Below are positions 11,501 to 22,938 of a DNA stretch of 64,000 nucleotides, in pieces; within the stretch, counting starts at the first letter, position 1; every line of letters begins with the position of its first letter. A model generated the notes under the pieces. It ran no database searches. It saw only the letters and a list, made by a program, of their open reading frames with translations, and was not told the origin of the DNA. Both the position numbers and the translations under genes were made by a program. The stretch is from Smallanthus sonchifolius (Eukaryota; Streptophyta; Magnoliopsida; Asterales; Asteraceae): NCBI GenBank assembly GCA_023525975.1, contig CM042035.1:28177001-28241000 (forward strand). Reading direction: 5' to 3'.

Positions 11501-14500
11501 GTATACATAACTCATAGTGTTACGTATACGTAAACATAAAACAAAAAAATTGTGTTGACGTATACGTAACTCATAGTATTACACATTGTTTTAGTGGTTT
11601 TCTTGGTTTTCGCCTAACTTTTTGATTTTCTCTTGATGCTTCCTCATTATATATATGTCACGTTTATAAAAGTTTAATAATTTGTTTGATGTTAATTTCT
11701 ACCAGAATACCTGAAAAATGTGGAAGCATCTTGTTCAACAATTGATAAGGATGGGTGGCTACATACCGGAGACATCGTTTATTTTGACCGCCAAGGTTAT
11801 TTGTATGTTGTTGACCGAGTCAAAGATGTCATAAAATACAAAGGGTTCCAGGTACAAAGCATGTCTTTTGTTCCTTTCCTTCAACTGACAAGTGTTTTCT
11901 AATAAAGTAAATAAGTAATATAAATAAGGTTTTGGCTATACTTTATTTTTTAAAGTGCTAATATAACCAGAAAAATAATATACATATATATATAGGGTAT
12001 GGTTATAATCAATCTTTTCAGAACCGGACCGGACGTTGAACCGGTCTCCTTACCGGTCCACTAGTCCGACCGATCCGACCGGATTTAAGAACCGGACGAC
12101 GTCATAAATATTATAAAAATATATCAGTCTAAATAGCCATTAATCCTTTCAAAAACCACCAACAAGTCAATTCCAATAATTTTAAACTAACAATTACCTA
12201 TGAAATAGGAAGCCAAGAGACTTAAAAAAGATTAAAAAAAAAAAAAAAAATAGTCAAGCGGTTCAACCGGTCCGACCACCCGGTTTCCGGTCCGACCGCC
12301 GGTTCAACCGGTCCGACCACCGGTTCGCTGCAGGAACGGTTCAACACATGTAACCGGACCGGTCAGACCACCGGTTCCCGGTCCGACCGGCCGGTCCGGT
12401 CCGGGTTTCAAAACATTGGTTATAATGCAAACCTACTTTAGATAAAAAAAACCCACTAAACACTGTTTTACATATGTAAAAAAAAACTTTTTTTTATTTT
12501 TGAAATGGATTCTACATTCAATTTAATCACTTTTGGTGAAAAAAAAATAAAAAAGCGCCGACTGGTTTTTTTTTTTTTTTAATTTTAAATCTGACGTTTT
12601 TTACATATGTAATTGCTGACGTAGGCACAAGTAAGAAAAAAAAACACTGATTTTTTTTTTATTCAGCGCTTTTTTAATTTTTTTTGCGACCGAGACTTTT
12701 TTTATATAAATAATCAATCCCAATTTTTTTTAAAAAGTTTTCTAATTTTTTTCAAAGGGTTTAGTGGGTTTCTTCATCTAAAAAGGGTTTCTTTTCTACC
12801 ATTTCCCTATATATATATTGGGGGGGATCAAGAGAAAACAACAAAGTTAGGCGAAAACCTAGAAAACCACATCATTTCAGGCATTTTTTTTATTTACGTA
12901 TACGTATCCAAAAACATTTTTTTTTATTTACGTATACGTAACCACAATTTGTTTGTTTTATGTTTACGTATACATAACAGTATGTGTAAAAATGTATTTT
13001 GGTAAAAATGTTTAATATTACATTGATACTCTTATAAATAAATAAATATAAAATAAAAAAAATAAAAAAATTATTATATAATTGGGTAAAATTGGTTTTT
13101 TAGTTGTGTTCTCGGTTTTCGCCTAACTTGTAGTTTTCTCTGGAACCCTCCCCTATATATATATATATATATAGGGTTAAGATCTCTTGAGATAACTTAT
13201 AAATACTTGAGAACTCATAAGAACTCGTTAAAAAATCAATTAAAACTTTTTTTTACTATCTTTATTATTAAAATACAACATAAAAAATGGTTTATCTCTC
13301 AAATTAATTCTTAAAAAATTTTATACACATGTTTAAATGGTAAACACTTACACATGTGTAAGTGGTAAACTTACCCATGTGTAGATATTTCTAATATATA
13401 AATACATGTAAAATTGCATATATAAGTTCATTTTTTATGCTGTATTCTAATAATAAAAGTAGTAAAAACAAAAAAAAAATTGGTTTTGATTGATTTTCTG
13501 ACGAGTTTTCGCGAGTTCTAAAAATATTTAGAAATTATCAAATGATGCATTCCCTATATATTTAGGCTGTGTTTGGGATTACTTATTTGAAACTCCAAAT
13601 GACTTATTCAAAAAGGTAATAAGTCATAAGTCATAAGTCACAATTTGTAACTTTTCAAAAACTTTAGGATTTTCTTTGAAAACTACTTATTGACTTATGC
13701 TATAAGTTAATAAGTTATAAGTAATAAGTAAGGATGGACTTACTTCTTGAAAAATGGTATAAGTAGACTAAATAAGTAGCTTTCCCAAACACCTTATTAA
13801 CTTATATAAGTTAATAAGTTAATAAGTAGAGTAAATAAGTAATCCCAAACACCCCCTTAATACTTCTTATCCTAACCTTCTTTTAAAACAAGCTGGATTT
13901 GGACATTTTGTGTAGATTGCACCAGCTGATTTGGAGGATGTATTGGTTTCTCATCCAGATATAGATGATGCTGCAGTTATAGGGTAAGAGCATCCACACC
14001 CATATGATAAAATATAATAAGTTATTGGTTTTCATATATCTTTTTATTAAGTATATATTTTTATGGAATTTTTTAATATAATCTTACTACTCTAATAAAT
14101 AAAAATCTGTGTGTGACACGTGTCACTCTCTGATTACTCCTGACTTTTATTTTCTGGTCTCTCTCTCCTATTAAATATTAATTTTTTTGTTTTACTCTCC
14201 TATTAAATAATAATATCCAATAATAGTCTTTATATTTATAAAATTCTATGGACACGTGTCATTTTCTGGTTCATTTGTATCACTTTTTCCCCGTCTCTCT
14301 CTCTCTCATATCTATACTATATAATAAATAAAGGTTTCTCAACACTATCTGTCGTCTCCATATTCATCCTTATAAAAAAATTTCCGCCTCTCTCTCATAA
14401 TAAATACACTTCCATATTTCAATAATAATATATTTTTTAACAAATTATTAATTATACTAATAAAACACATTTATTTTTAATTATCTCATATTATAAGAAA

Positions 14501-15427
14501 GTTTGAAATGTAATTACCAAGCTTATGTTTTCAATCAAATAGTAAATGAAAGTTAAATTACATTGAATAGTATTTTATGTACTTTTTAAACTCAAAAAAA
14601 TATTAATTTTTACATATTTTTTGATTTTGTTTTCTATTGTTAGTGTACGTAATACATTTTTCCACCTATAAGATACATATATACAAATTTAAGAATTTTA
14701 TGTACTGATATTTTTTCACCCTGGTTCTAAGCTAGTATTATATTGTATAAAATAAAATAAAAAGTAGCAAGTTGTTATGGCTAATGTGGGAAGAAAATTC
14801 AAATCAAATTTCAAATTAAATTGTATTATATAAAATAGACTAAATAAATTTTAAATATTATTATCTAAAAGAAATAAATTAAGGAATTATTTTGTAAGGA
14901 TGCATGAAATTAATGGGTATCATTGTTTTATATGAAAATTTTTTCATATTTACTTTTTTTAACAGCATTAATATAAACATATGATTTATCACTCTTAACT
15001 GGATCTTGGGTTTCAGGAGAATGGATGAAGAAGCAGGAGAAGTTCCGATGGCATTCGTCGTGAAGAAGCCTAAAGCTAAAATTACTCAATACGATGTCAT
15101 TGATTTTGTTGCTAAACAGGTTCATATTCTTTAATTGATCTTTAAAGTATGAAGTTTAATTCTATCAATTATACATGTCTATCGTTCATTTCGATAAAAG
15201 ACTATAAATATAATACTAGCTTTATAAAAATAATGTTTAAACATATTACACTTATTTCGATAAATTTATATAATAAATAGAAGAAATGTTAAAATTGTTT
15301 CTTTATTTGACAGGTTGCACCTTACAAGAAAGTCAAAAAAGTGCAATTTGTTAACTCCATACCAAAATCTGCGGCAGGGAAGATTTTACGACGAGAACTG
15401 AAGTACACATTTTCGTCAAGGCTTTAG
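8549..15427 (+). CDS. 4-coumarate:CoA ligase-like acyl-CoA synthetase, peroxisomal (6 exons)
   Basis: Exons: 8549-9634, 10860-11049, 11706-11851, 13916-13983, 15017-15119, 15314-15427. All junctions are GT/AG and keep frame, giving 568 residues, the usual size. The family forms an acyl-adenylate from a carboxylic acid and ATP, then the CoA thioester. Visible motifs: AMP-binding loop SSGTTGASKG at residues 218-227; FIQGYGLSESTA across exon 1/2 (about 360-371); GELWLRGPG in exon 2; GWLHTGD and DRVKDVIKYKG in exon 3; PKSAAGKILRREL near the end with the adenylation lysine at about 554. The protein ends in SRL, a PTS1 signal, so a peroxisomal OPC-8:0/fatty-acid or cinnamate-type ligase is more likely than a cytosolic lignin 4CL; the substrate cannot be read from sequence. 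The ATG is the first in a good context after the leader. No break was seen, so the gene looks functional despite transposon-filled introns. Confidence 0.95.
9650..9743. mobile_element. Fragment of a MULE-type MITE in intron 1
   Basis: GTTTTTCAAGTGTTACATTAAAG and a following T-run with AAAGTCATTCAA resemble the left end of the intact 9-bp-TSD element at 36344-36846. Only one end is present; it abuts the CACTA sequence. Confidence 0.5.
9744..9979 (-). mobile_element. CACTA MITE terminus in intron 1
   Basis: The reverse complement begins CACTATCAAAAAACTGAAAA and then follows the order of the 7887-8215 element (ACAACAGATTTCGT, GGAATTAGCCGTTA, GACGAATTAGC). It is the same family inserted in the opposite orientation. 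The opposite terminus is missing. Confidence 0.7.
10126..10782. mobile_element. hAT-type non-autonomous element in intron 1
   Basis: The ends TAGGGCTG and CAGCCCTA are perfect inverses, flanked by the 8-bp duplication ATAAAAGG (10118-10125 and 10783-10790). Both subterminal regions are packed with GAGCCGAGCC words in both orientations, typical of plant hAT MITEs. The core is AT-rich with an (AT)n run near 10535-10573. It carries no transposase. Confidence 0.9.
11363..11647. mobile_element. TA-flanked MITE in intron 2
   Basis: The ends are inverted copies over about 60 bp around GTTAGGCGAAAACCAAGAAAA (left) and its complement (right at about 11595-11625). They lie within TATATA flanks. The core carries repeated TACGTATACGTAA words. 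Same family as 12820-13153. Confidence 0.8.
11995..12807. mobile_element. TA-flanked MITE in intron 3, interrupted by a nested element
   Basis: The left end GGGTATGGTTATAAT continues after the nested insertion as GCAAACCTACTTTAGAT and AACCCACTAAACAC. The right end reads GGGTTTAGTGGGTTTCTTC...ACCATTTCCC, the inverse of the joined left side. Both edges abut TATATA runs. Confidence 0.7.
12010..12416. mobile_element. Nested MULE-like element with CCGGTCC repeats
   Basis: It is flanked by a TGGTTATAAT direct repeat (12000-12009 and 12417-12426), i.e. a 9-10 bp duplication. Terminal inverted repeats of about 24 bp end in GGACCGGAC. The subterminal regions consist of GGTTCAACCGG and GGTCCGACC words. 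It was inserted into the MITE 11995-12807, so it is the younger of the two. Confidence 0.75.
12820..13153. mobile_element. TA-flanked MITE in intron 3, second copy
   Basis: The left end GGGGGGATCAAGAGAAAACA is followed by GTTAGGCGAAAACC. The right end, CGGTTTTCGCCTAAC...GGAACCCTCCCC, is its inverse. The TACGTATACGTAA core is shared with the intron 2 copy. Confidence 0.8.
13174..13554. mobile_element. TA-flanked MITE in intron 3, different family
   Basis: It starts GGGTTAAGATCTCTTGAG and ends GATGCATTCCC. The inner arms GAACTCATAAGAACTCGTT and the inverse of AACGAGTTTTCGCGAGTTC-like sequence at 13500-13520 pair. The edges sit on TATATA. Confidence 0.65.
13565..13856. mobile_element. PIF/Harbinger (Tourist-like) MITE in intron 3
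   Basis: The left end GGCTGTGTTTGGGATTACTT and the inverse of the right end GGGGGTGTTTGGGATTACTT match, flanked by TTA on both sides (13562-13564 and 13857-13859), the usual Harbinger duplication. It is filled with AATAAGT/ACTTATT words. A truncated relative lies at 45846-45945. Confidence 0.8.
14085..14350 (+). repeat. Dispersed repeat in intron 4
   Basis: A block containing GACACGTGTCACTCTCTG and CTCTCTCCTATTAAATATTA recurs in inverse orientation at 52500-52715. The family was not identified. The rest of intron 4 (14351-15016) is plain AT-rich DNA. Confidence 0.55.
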
Positions 15428-15455
15428 TTTTGTGGTGAAACGTAACTATATATAC

Positions 15456-15503
<48 letters not shown>

Positions 15504-16061
15504 CTAATGTATGTATATGTACATGGAGTTTGAACGAAATGCTCAATATTCCGTGGCATTGAATAATCATGTTATTTTGTTTCTTTATAGTTTTCAACGT
15601 TTGTACTATACTGTAATAATTTTTTGACATACATTAATAAGAAATATATGTTTGCTATACTTTGTCACTAAGAAATATGTCTGCAATATACATCAATCCA
15701 ATTTATACAGTTTGCTATACTTTGTCACTAATGCATCAAAACCGTCGCAATAAGTCTTATGGAAAATTCATCTAAAATGTCTTGTCTTTAACTCGTTGTA
15801 AAATTGTAGGAATCCTTTTTTCGTATAATTTCCTATAGAAATCTTTCATTATCAAGAGAACTAAAATCTACACCAAAAATACAAGAAAACAGGTCGTTTT
15901 CTACACCAACTTATTGATTGAGACAAAAGTTAGGGGATTTTTTTTACTATAATCATCTAAACGAAGGAAAATATGACGGAAGAAACTATATATACAGACT
16001 GTACAACCCTAACTAACTTCACTATCAAACTCATGCGCATCTCGGTTATTCTCATGCGCAC
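15428..16061. other. 3' flank of the 4CL-like gene
   Basis: It contains a TATATA/TACATA microsatellite at 15445-15497, likely inside the 3' UTR, and candidate polyadenylation signals of AATAAT type near 15560 and 15618. A 22-bp direct repeat (TTTGCTATACTTTGTCACTAA) occurs at about 15650 and 15711. CTCATGCGCA occurs twice just before the copia LTR. Confidence 0.5.
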
Positions 16062-16378
16062 TGAAATTCACAACAGTTGATATCCACGATCAAGCAACAA
16101 AGAACACGGGATTTTGTGAGGTGGACTATCCTCACGACGGCCTTTTGTTTTATTGATAAACACACGAAAAAACTCACACAGTTACAAAACGAATTAAACC
16201 TCCTAATATACTATGACTCCTTGACCTACAAGAAACCCAATCACAATCCAGTTTGGATCCTAACCTCACCGACTCAACAGAAACATGAAAAGGAAAAAAA
16301 CAAAATAAACAAATAACTCTCCCAGCTTTTACTACTTGACACAACTAGTCCTTCGGGTCTAAATTAACCGGGCTAACA
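16062..16378 (-). repeat. 3' LTR of the copia element
   Basis: Matches 28714-29028 almost base for base, TG...CA ends. On the minus strand it follows the polypurine tract TTAGGGGGGTGATTG (complement of about 16379-16393). Confidence 0.93.
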
Positions 16379-16379
16379 A

Positions 16380-19300
16380 TCACCCCCCTAATTTTTTACC
16401 CGTCTTTGTCAACTCCTTTACTCCTAAACGTTCTCTCATTTCTTGAAACTCTACTCTCGGAAGAGCTTTTGTTAGTATGTCGGCTTTTTGATCTTTTCCG
16501 CTTACGTGTTCCACTTCAATCTTTTCTTTCTCGACACATTCTCTAATGAAGTGGTATCGGGTTTCAATGTGCTTACTCCTCCCGTGAAACACCGGGTTTC
16601 TCATTAGTTCTATTGCGGATTTGTTATCAACTTTAATCTTCACTTTACTCGATTTCCAACCCGTTAACTCGTTCAACACATTTTGAAGCCAAATAGCTTG
16701 ACACGCGGTTGCCGTTGCAGCCATGAACTCCGATTCACAAGAGGATAGCGCAACAGTTTGTTGTTTTTGACTCATCCATGTGATCGGTCGTTCCCTTTCC
16801 ATCATTCCGGTCGTTCCCTTTCCATCATTCCGGTCACTTGCGTAGCTGCTGTCACTGTACCCAGTTAGATTACTTCCGCCACCTCTCGCGTAATGTAATC
16901 CATAATCGATGGTTCCCCGTATATAACGAAGAATATGTTTAACAGCCTTCCAATGTTCCTCCCTTGGTTCAGCCATGAATCGGCTCACGTAACCCACGAC
17001 GTAATTCAAATCGGGTCGGGTATGAGTGAGGTATCTAAGGCATCCGATTAATCTCCTATACCCAGTTGCATCAACCATTGGTTCAACTCCTATTTTTGTA
17101 AGGCATAGCTTTGGTTCCATAGGAACTTTGCTACTATTACACTCTTGCATCCCCCCTATTTTAAGTATCTTTGCTGCATATGACCCCTGCTTTAAAGATA
17201 TTCCTTTTTCTCCTTGCATTACTTCAATTCCTAAGTAATATGATAGCAAGCCCAGATTGTTCATATCAAACTTGGATTCCATTTGCCTTACAAACCAAGT
17301 GATTCTTTGTTTATTAACACTCCTTTTTCTTTCTTCAAAATGTAGATGGCAGCTTCTTGTGAGCACTTCTCAAAACCAAACTCTTTAAGGTTTGGTCTAA
17401 CTTGTGGTTCCAAGCTCTTGGTGCTTGTTTCAAACCGTACAACCACTTTGTTTAAACGATAGACCTCTTCTTTCAGTGTTCCATTAAGAAAGGTTGATTT
17501 CACATCTAAGTGTTGAACCTCCCATCCTACACGAGCGGCTAAGGTCCAAATAAGACGTATCGTTTCCATCCTTGCCACCGGGGCGAATACTTCGTCATAA
17601 TCCACCCCATGCTTTTGAATGTATCCCTTCGCTACCAAACTTGCTTTGTGTTTCACTATGGTACCACTTGCATCTCTTTTGAGATTGTAAACCCACTTCA
17701 AAGCTATAGGTTTGTGTCCATGTGGTAGACCCGTAAGAAACCAGGTTCCATTTTTTTTCAATTAACTCAGTCTATTGGTCCATCGCCACCTTCCATTCTT
17801 TTATACCTACTGCTTCTTCAAACTGTTTGGGTTCACCCTGAAGGTCTTCTTCTTCAAACATTAGGTCACCTTCCTCAAAGGTATTGTTGCTTGATCTGTA
17901 GTTTGTTAAACCGGTTACTACGTAATCGTCAAGCTTTGATGGTGGTTGTGATACTCGACTGGAGCGACGTAGGGTTTGTATGGGTTCTGTTTGGGGGCTG
18001 TTTAGGCCCGTCTCAGTAGACCCAAATAGTCTATTATCTTGGATTGGACTGGTCGGTTCTGGCGAGCCTGCCTCAGAATCACCTTCTGTTCGCTGCATGG
18101 TTTTTGTAGATGATATTGGAGTTGGGCCTGATCCGGTTTCATCATCAATATTAAATTCAGTCCAGAAGTCTGTGTATTCAGCTGATCGGGAGACATGTTC
18201 GGCCCATTCACCCTTTCTCACTTCTTCGAAAATAGCATCCCGGCTTATCACAATTCTCCCGGCATGAACATCATAAAACCGGTAAGCCTTTGTCCCTTCC
18301 TCGGATCCTAGATGTACCATAGGTCTACTCCTGTTATCCAATTTAGAGCAATGTTGGGCCGGAGTCTTCACATGAGCTAAACACCCAAACACTTTCACAT
18401 GTGACAAGTTTGGCTTTTTCTCTCTTAAAGCTTCGTAAGGAGTCATCTCCTTTAGAGATTTTGTGGACACCGGTTCATTAAATAAATAGCGTGTCGAACC
18501 GTTTCTCCCCGAAGATTTTGCGGTATCCCCATCGTTTTCAACAGACTTCGTGTCATACCCAAAATGGTCTGGTTTTTTAGTTCTACTACTCCGTTTTGTT
18601 GAGGAGAGTAGGGAGCCGTGAGCTGCCGTGCAACACCTTCTCGGTTACAGAAATTTTTGATCTCGTTTGATGTGAATTCACCTCCACGATCGGTCCTTAA
18701 TGTTTTTATCTTGTGTGTGGTTTGTTGTTCTACTAAGCGTTTAAAACTTTTAAACTTGGGTAGTGCCTCATCCTTAGTTTTTATAATGTAGACCCAAGTG
18801 TACATGCTAAAGTCATCAACAAACAACAAGAAATACCTATTTCCACCGTGTGTCATTGGTGTAATAGGTCCGCATATATCAGAGTATACAAGTTCAAGAG
18901 GCTTGGTTGCTCTAAACACGGTTTCATGGGGGAAAGGAGCGCGTTGTTGTTTACCCGTTGTGCACGCATAACATACTTTATTGATGTGTTTCACAACCGG
19001 CATTCCTCGTACCAGACCTTTACTTGTCATTTGATGCGGTAATTGGAAGTTAATATGGCCCAAACGAGCATGCCATAACCACTCTGATTCTTCAATATGT
19101 AGAGCTAAGCATTTTTGTAACCCATTACTCAAGCGGGTCTTGTACAACCCGTTCTCGGATCATGGCACCTTTAACAAAAGTTCCTTCTCTCATCCGTATA
19201 GCCATAAGCACCTTCCATAAATCATTACCTTGCACCCACGTTCATCAAGTTGCCCCATGCTTAGAATGTTTGTGCATAGGTCCGGTATAAAATAAACGTC

Positions 19301-19564
19301 TTTTATCATTTTTTGTATTCCATCTTTGCATTCAACTTGCACCGTCCCTTTCCCTTTTATTTCAACGTTAGACCCATCTCCAAACCTCACCCGGCCATTC
19401 ACCCGTTCATCTAATTCAATGAAGTAGGATCGCATACATGTCATGTGATTGTGTGCGCCGTTATCTAAGTACCACACGCCTTCTTCCATTTTGAAAAGGG
19501 TTGGTTGAACTTTATCTTCATTGAGAAAGATGTAATCTTCTTGCTTCCCAACCGTAACAGCCAT
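16380..19564 (-). pseudogene. Ty1/copia pol remnant (protease, integrase, RT, RNase H)
   Basis: Protease (19190-19564) has LDNGAHNHM in place of the usual LDSGA active site. Integrase (18452-19147) keeps the zinc-binding HARLGH and CYACTTGK region and the catalytic D-D-E (YSDICGP, RTDRGGEF, NGVVELKN). A C-terminal region (17772-18470) follows. RT (17288-17761) keeps WVYNLKRD, ARLVAKG-like and LDVKSTFLNG, but is missing the residues after KEEVY, is frameshifted through the LYGLKQAPRAW block, and lacks the YVDD catalytic segment near 17290-17330. RNase H (16380-17366) is long and open, with SSCESEFMA and KHIETRYHF. A 23-bp tandem duplication at about 16790-16835 disturbs the start of RNase H. 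The element cannot be autonomous. Confidence 0.9.
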
Positions 19565-19570
19565 ATGAAA

Positions 19571-20101
19571 CTATAAGTCTTTAGGTTGAGTTTCGGCTAT
19601 GTTTGCTTCCTCGTTGGCTTGCTTCCAACATTCACGGGCGAAGTGTCCGGTTTTTTCACACCGGTAACATGTAATATTTGTCATTTCTCGGTTATTACTG
19701 TTGAAGCCTTCTCCTCGGCCCCCACGTCCTCGACCATTGCTTCGACCTCGGTCGCGCCCTCGGCCTTGCCCCTGGCCATCTTGTTCTCGGCTTTGGCCTC
19801 TTCCCTGGCCATGGTTGTCACTGCTTTGACCCCGATGATATCCTGATTTATGTCTGTTTTGGCGTTCATTCTGCGTAAACATTAGTTTACCTTGTTGGTC
19901 ATCACTCCTAGTATTGAACTTATTCCTTTCCTCATACGTTTTCAGTCGTCCGACTAGTTCTTCAATTGTCATTGATTCTACCTCGCCAAATTTCTCTATT
20001 GTAGAGACAATTGGTAGATACTTATCGAGCAGAGCTGTTAGGAATTTGTTTACAACGACCTCGTCTTCTAACTCAGCACCCAAGGTTTTTGATTTTGATT
20101 G
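19571..20101 (-). pseudogene. Copia gag, C-terminal part with zinc knuckle
   Basis: It encodes the distal gag with an Arg/Gly-rich stretch and a CCHC knuckle, CYRCEKTGHFAREC, at about 19630-19672. One TAG codon (about 19573) separates it from the protease in the same frame. Its N-terminal half lies at 28125-28567, beyond the nested insertion. Confidence 0.88.
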
Positions 20102-21344
20102 AACAGTGATATGTCATAATTTATACATATTTTATAAGCATAATAATCCACATATTATGGTAATTATTGAATTAAAACCTTGCAAATACAACTTAATTCA
20201 CATATATTTTATTTTTGCAGGTTAAACGGCTTCCCGAACAAAAAGAAGCGGAAAACGCCAAGAAAATGAAGAAAATATGGAAGTCGGAAACCAGGTCATG
20301 CATTATACACGTATGCACCATAAAAGAAAGAAATTATTCCATTGTACCTGTGTCCCCCAAAAGTGAAACATTCTCTTACAAGAGTACATGTGTACTAGTG
20401 GACCAAATGCACAACCATGCATTTGAATGCATGGTCATGCAAACCCCAACTCTTTGTCTATAAATAGCAAGCTCAAGTCTCCCATTTAGGTGTCCAAGAT
20501 CAAGAGTAGGGAAGGCCTTAGAGCTATGCTAAGTTTGGTCCATTTAGTTTTTATTTTTATTTTATTTTCGGTCTTGTAATATGAACTTATTTTTCTCGTT
20601 CGAGTGAAACAAGAGGCAACCTATACCCACTATCCCTTGGTATTGGAACACTTTCACACATTATATAAGGGTTAGTGGAGTCACTTGTACGGTCATTCAT
20701 GGCTAGTCCTCTTGTGTTGCTCGAGTTGCTTGAACTTTATATAATTAATGAAGTATTTTTAGTAAGTTGTGTTTTTAAAGTCTTTACTATAAGTTATCTA
20801 AAAAAGACTAGAATAAGTGATCTTTAAACCAATCCAATAATCTTAGATCTTATGAGTTACTCAAGCAAGACTTCTTGTTCGGGAAGTTTATTCGGTATTT
20901 GTATGGTTTATATAAAAATCTTGGTGCTAGCACGGCCGGTTAGTATAGATTTAATATTATGGGTTGATTGGAGGTTTGGGTATTCAGCAGGCCGTTTGAG
21001 CCCTAACCAGACCGGGCGGTTTGTGTCGGTATTTCTCTACTTCTCTCGTATCGGCTTGCAGAGGACTTCTAGCCGGAGCCATGGGGTTTTATCTTGAGAA
21101 GGAAAGTCTTATTTATTTGAAATAATATTATAAGTAAAGACAACTATTTAAGAACATAAATTGTTAGGTCCGAGCGTTCATAAAGTACCTTTGGAGGAAG
21201 TGGTGCATTCCGACTTACTGGAAGAAATTACAAGACCAGACGTACGTCAGTCACAAGGATAATAAGTCTGAATAATGAATTGTGAAGATACCGACAGACT
21301 TGACCCCCGTTTAGGGTCCGTATATTCATTAAGGAACATTTGGC

Positions 21345-22938
21345 TGTACATCTGCCACAAAAATGTCCTAGATTTGACAAAAGGTAAAACCTTAGGGACT
21401 ATAAGTGTAAATACACCAAAGTCTAGGGTTAAAAATAAAGGAAACCTATGAAATTAAGTTAATATCGGACCGACATTGTATCCCATAACGGTCCGAAGTA
21501 AAACTAAGTTATGATATCAGACCGAAGTTGAAGTCAGTCCTATAGCGGACCGACATCTAAGTTCATATCGGTCCGAAGTGAACTAGGGTCAGATAGCGGA
21601 CCGACATCTATTCTCATATCGGTCCGTAATGAGTTACTAAGTCGGTTAGCGGACCAACATTGATCCAAAATGGTCCGACAACCTTCTCTGAGCCGCAATA
21701 TGTAGTGCTGACACGTGTCCTACGACTCAGTTCTACTTATGGGACATGGGTCTTGATATCGGACCGACATGGTCCACATATCGGTCTGATATTGCCGCCA
21801 AATATGTTCGGTCCAATCAAAGTTAGACATCTAGGGCTGACGTGGGTTTGGGCGGATGTCGGACCGACATCCCCATCCATATTGGTCCGACTTGGACCTG
21901 AATGGCAGCCTATAAATAGCTGATCGACTTCAGTTGACTTTCTTCATCCCAAACCGTTTCCAACTTTCCAAATACATTCCAGGCGATCGCTAGCCTACTC
22001 CCAACGATTCCGGTCCAACTCCCGCTCCTCGTAATACTCAGTTTAAGAAGAAACGCTAGAGAAACGAAGCTAGGAAGCTTGCATTATAAGCTTTGACTTT
22101 AGAGGCTCATTCCCAACAAAAAGGTGAATACTTTATCTCTTTCAAAACTTGTGTCAAATATTTTATTTGCGAAAATGGCCAAATAAAGGTTAATAAAGTA
22201 ATGCTCAACGTTCTTCTATGAACAAGCATTCAGGCCATAGGTATACGTAAAACTTGCAAATGATACACGGGTCTCGGGTGAAATTCCTGGATTGCGGCTG
22301 GTGCTTATCTTATAACAAATGAAGGGCAAGGAGTTCTAGTTGTTATAAGCAATGACGCCAGTGTATACTGTGGTGCGATTGAACAGGACGGGCCTGCTGA
22401 GTGTGTAGAGTGAACATGAAGTTGTGATTATGTAATTAATACTTATTTGTGCCAAATAATTTTATGTCAAGATATTGTATTCACCAGCGTTCGCGCTGAC
22501 GTTTTATTTTCAAAATGTTTTCCAGGTAACGATTAAAATAAGATGAGAGGTGTTTTCGGGCAGACATAAGATCTGACCCAGGAAAAAGGATGGAATGCAC
22601 GTAGGATTCTCAGGCCTCGTGTAAAGGGAAATCCGAAAGAAAGGATCAACCCTGTGTTGTACTATTTCCAGTGGCTCGTCATGTATTTGATTTCAAACTA
22701 CGTTTTGTAATCAAATGAAAAAGGGTATTGAAACCCTATGTTTATAAAGTAAATACAAGGCTTTTGTTTTTCAGCTGAGTTTTGGTATATCAAACTACAA
22801 CCCTTGAGGTTGAAAGAATGATGAAACGATCCTTTGAAAAGACTTCCGCTGTGTTTTACAAAAACTCTGAAATCAAGTAACCAAGTGATACCAATCGTGC
22901 TCGCACAGTCCAGGGGGTGCCTGGGGTGGGGTGTGACA
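21345..22938 (+). mobile_element. Solo LTR (gypsy type) inserted in the Athila-like LTR
   Basis: It begins TGTACATCTGCC and ends GGGGTGTGACA, flanked by TTGGC on both sides (21340-21344, 22939-22943). No internal region remains, so it is a solo LTR left by LTR-LTR recombination. A TATAAATAG box lies at about 21911. The GTGTGACA end resembles that of the gypsy remnant at 4134. Confidence 0.85.
21455..21900 (+). repeat. Diverged tandem repeats upstream of the solo-LTR TATA box
   Basis: GGACCGACAT alternates with ATATCGGTCCG-type inverse words about every 60 bp at least six times. The pair forms repeated GGACCGA/TCGGTCC dyads in the presumptive U3 region. Confidence 0.75.

Noticed and set aside
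20215..20463. 82-codon ORF repeated at 26562-26810 as a duplicated gene
   Set aside because: Both lie at equivalent positions in the two LTRs of the Athila-like element, so the duplication is the LTR pair itself.
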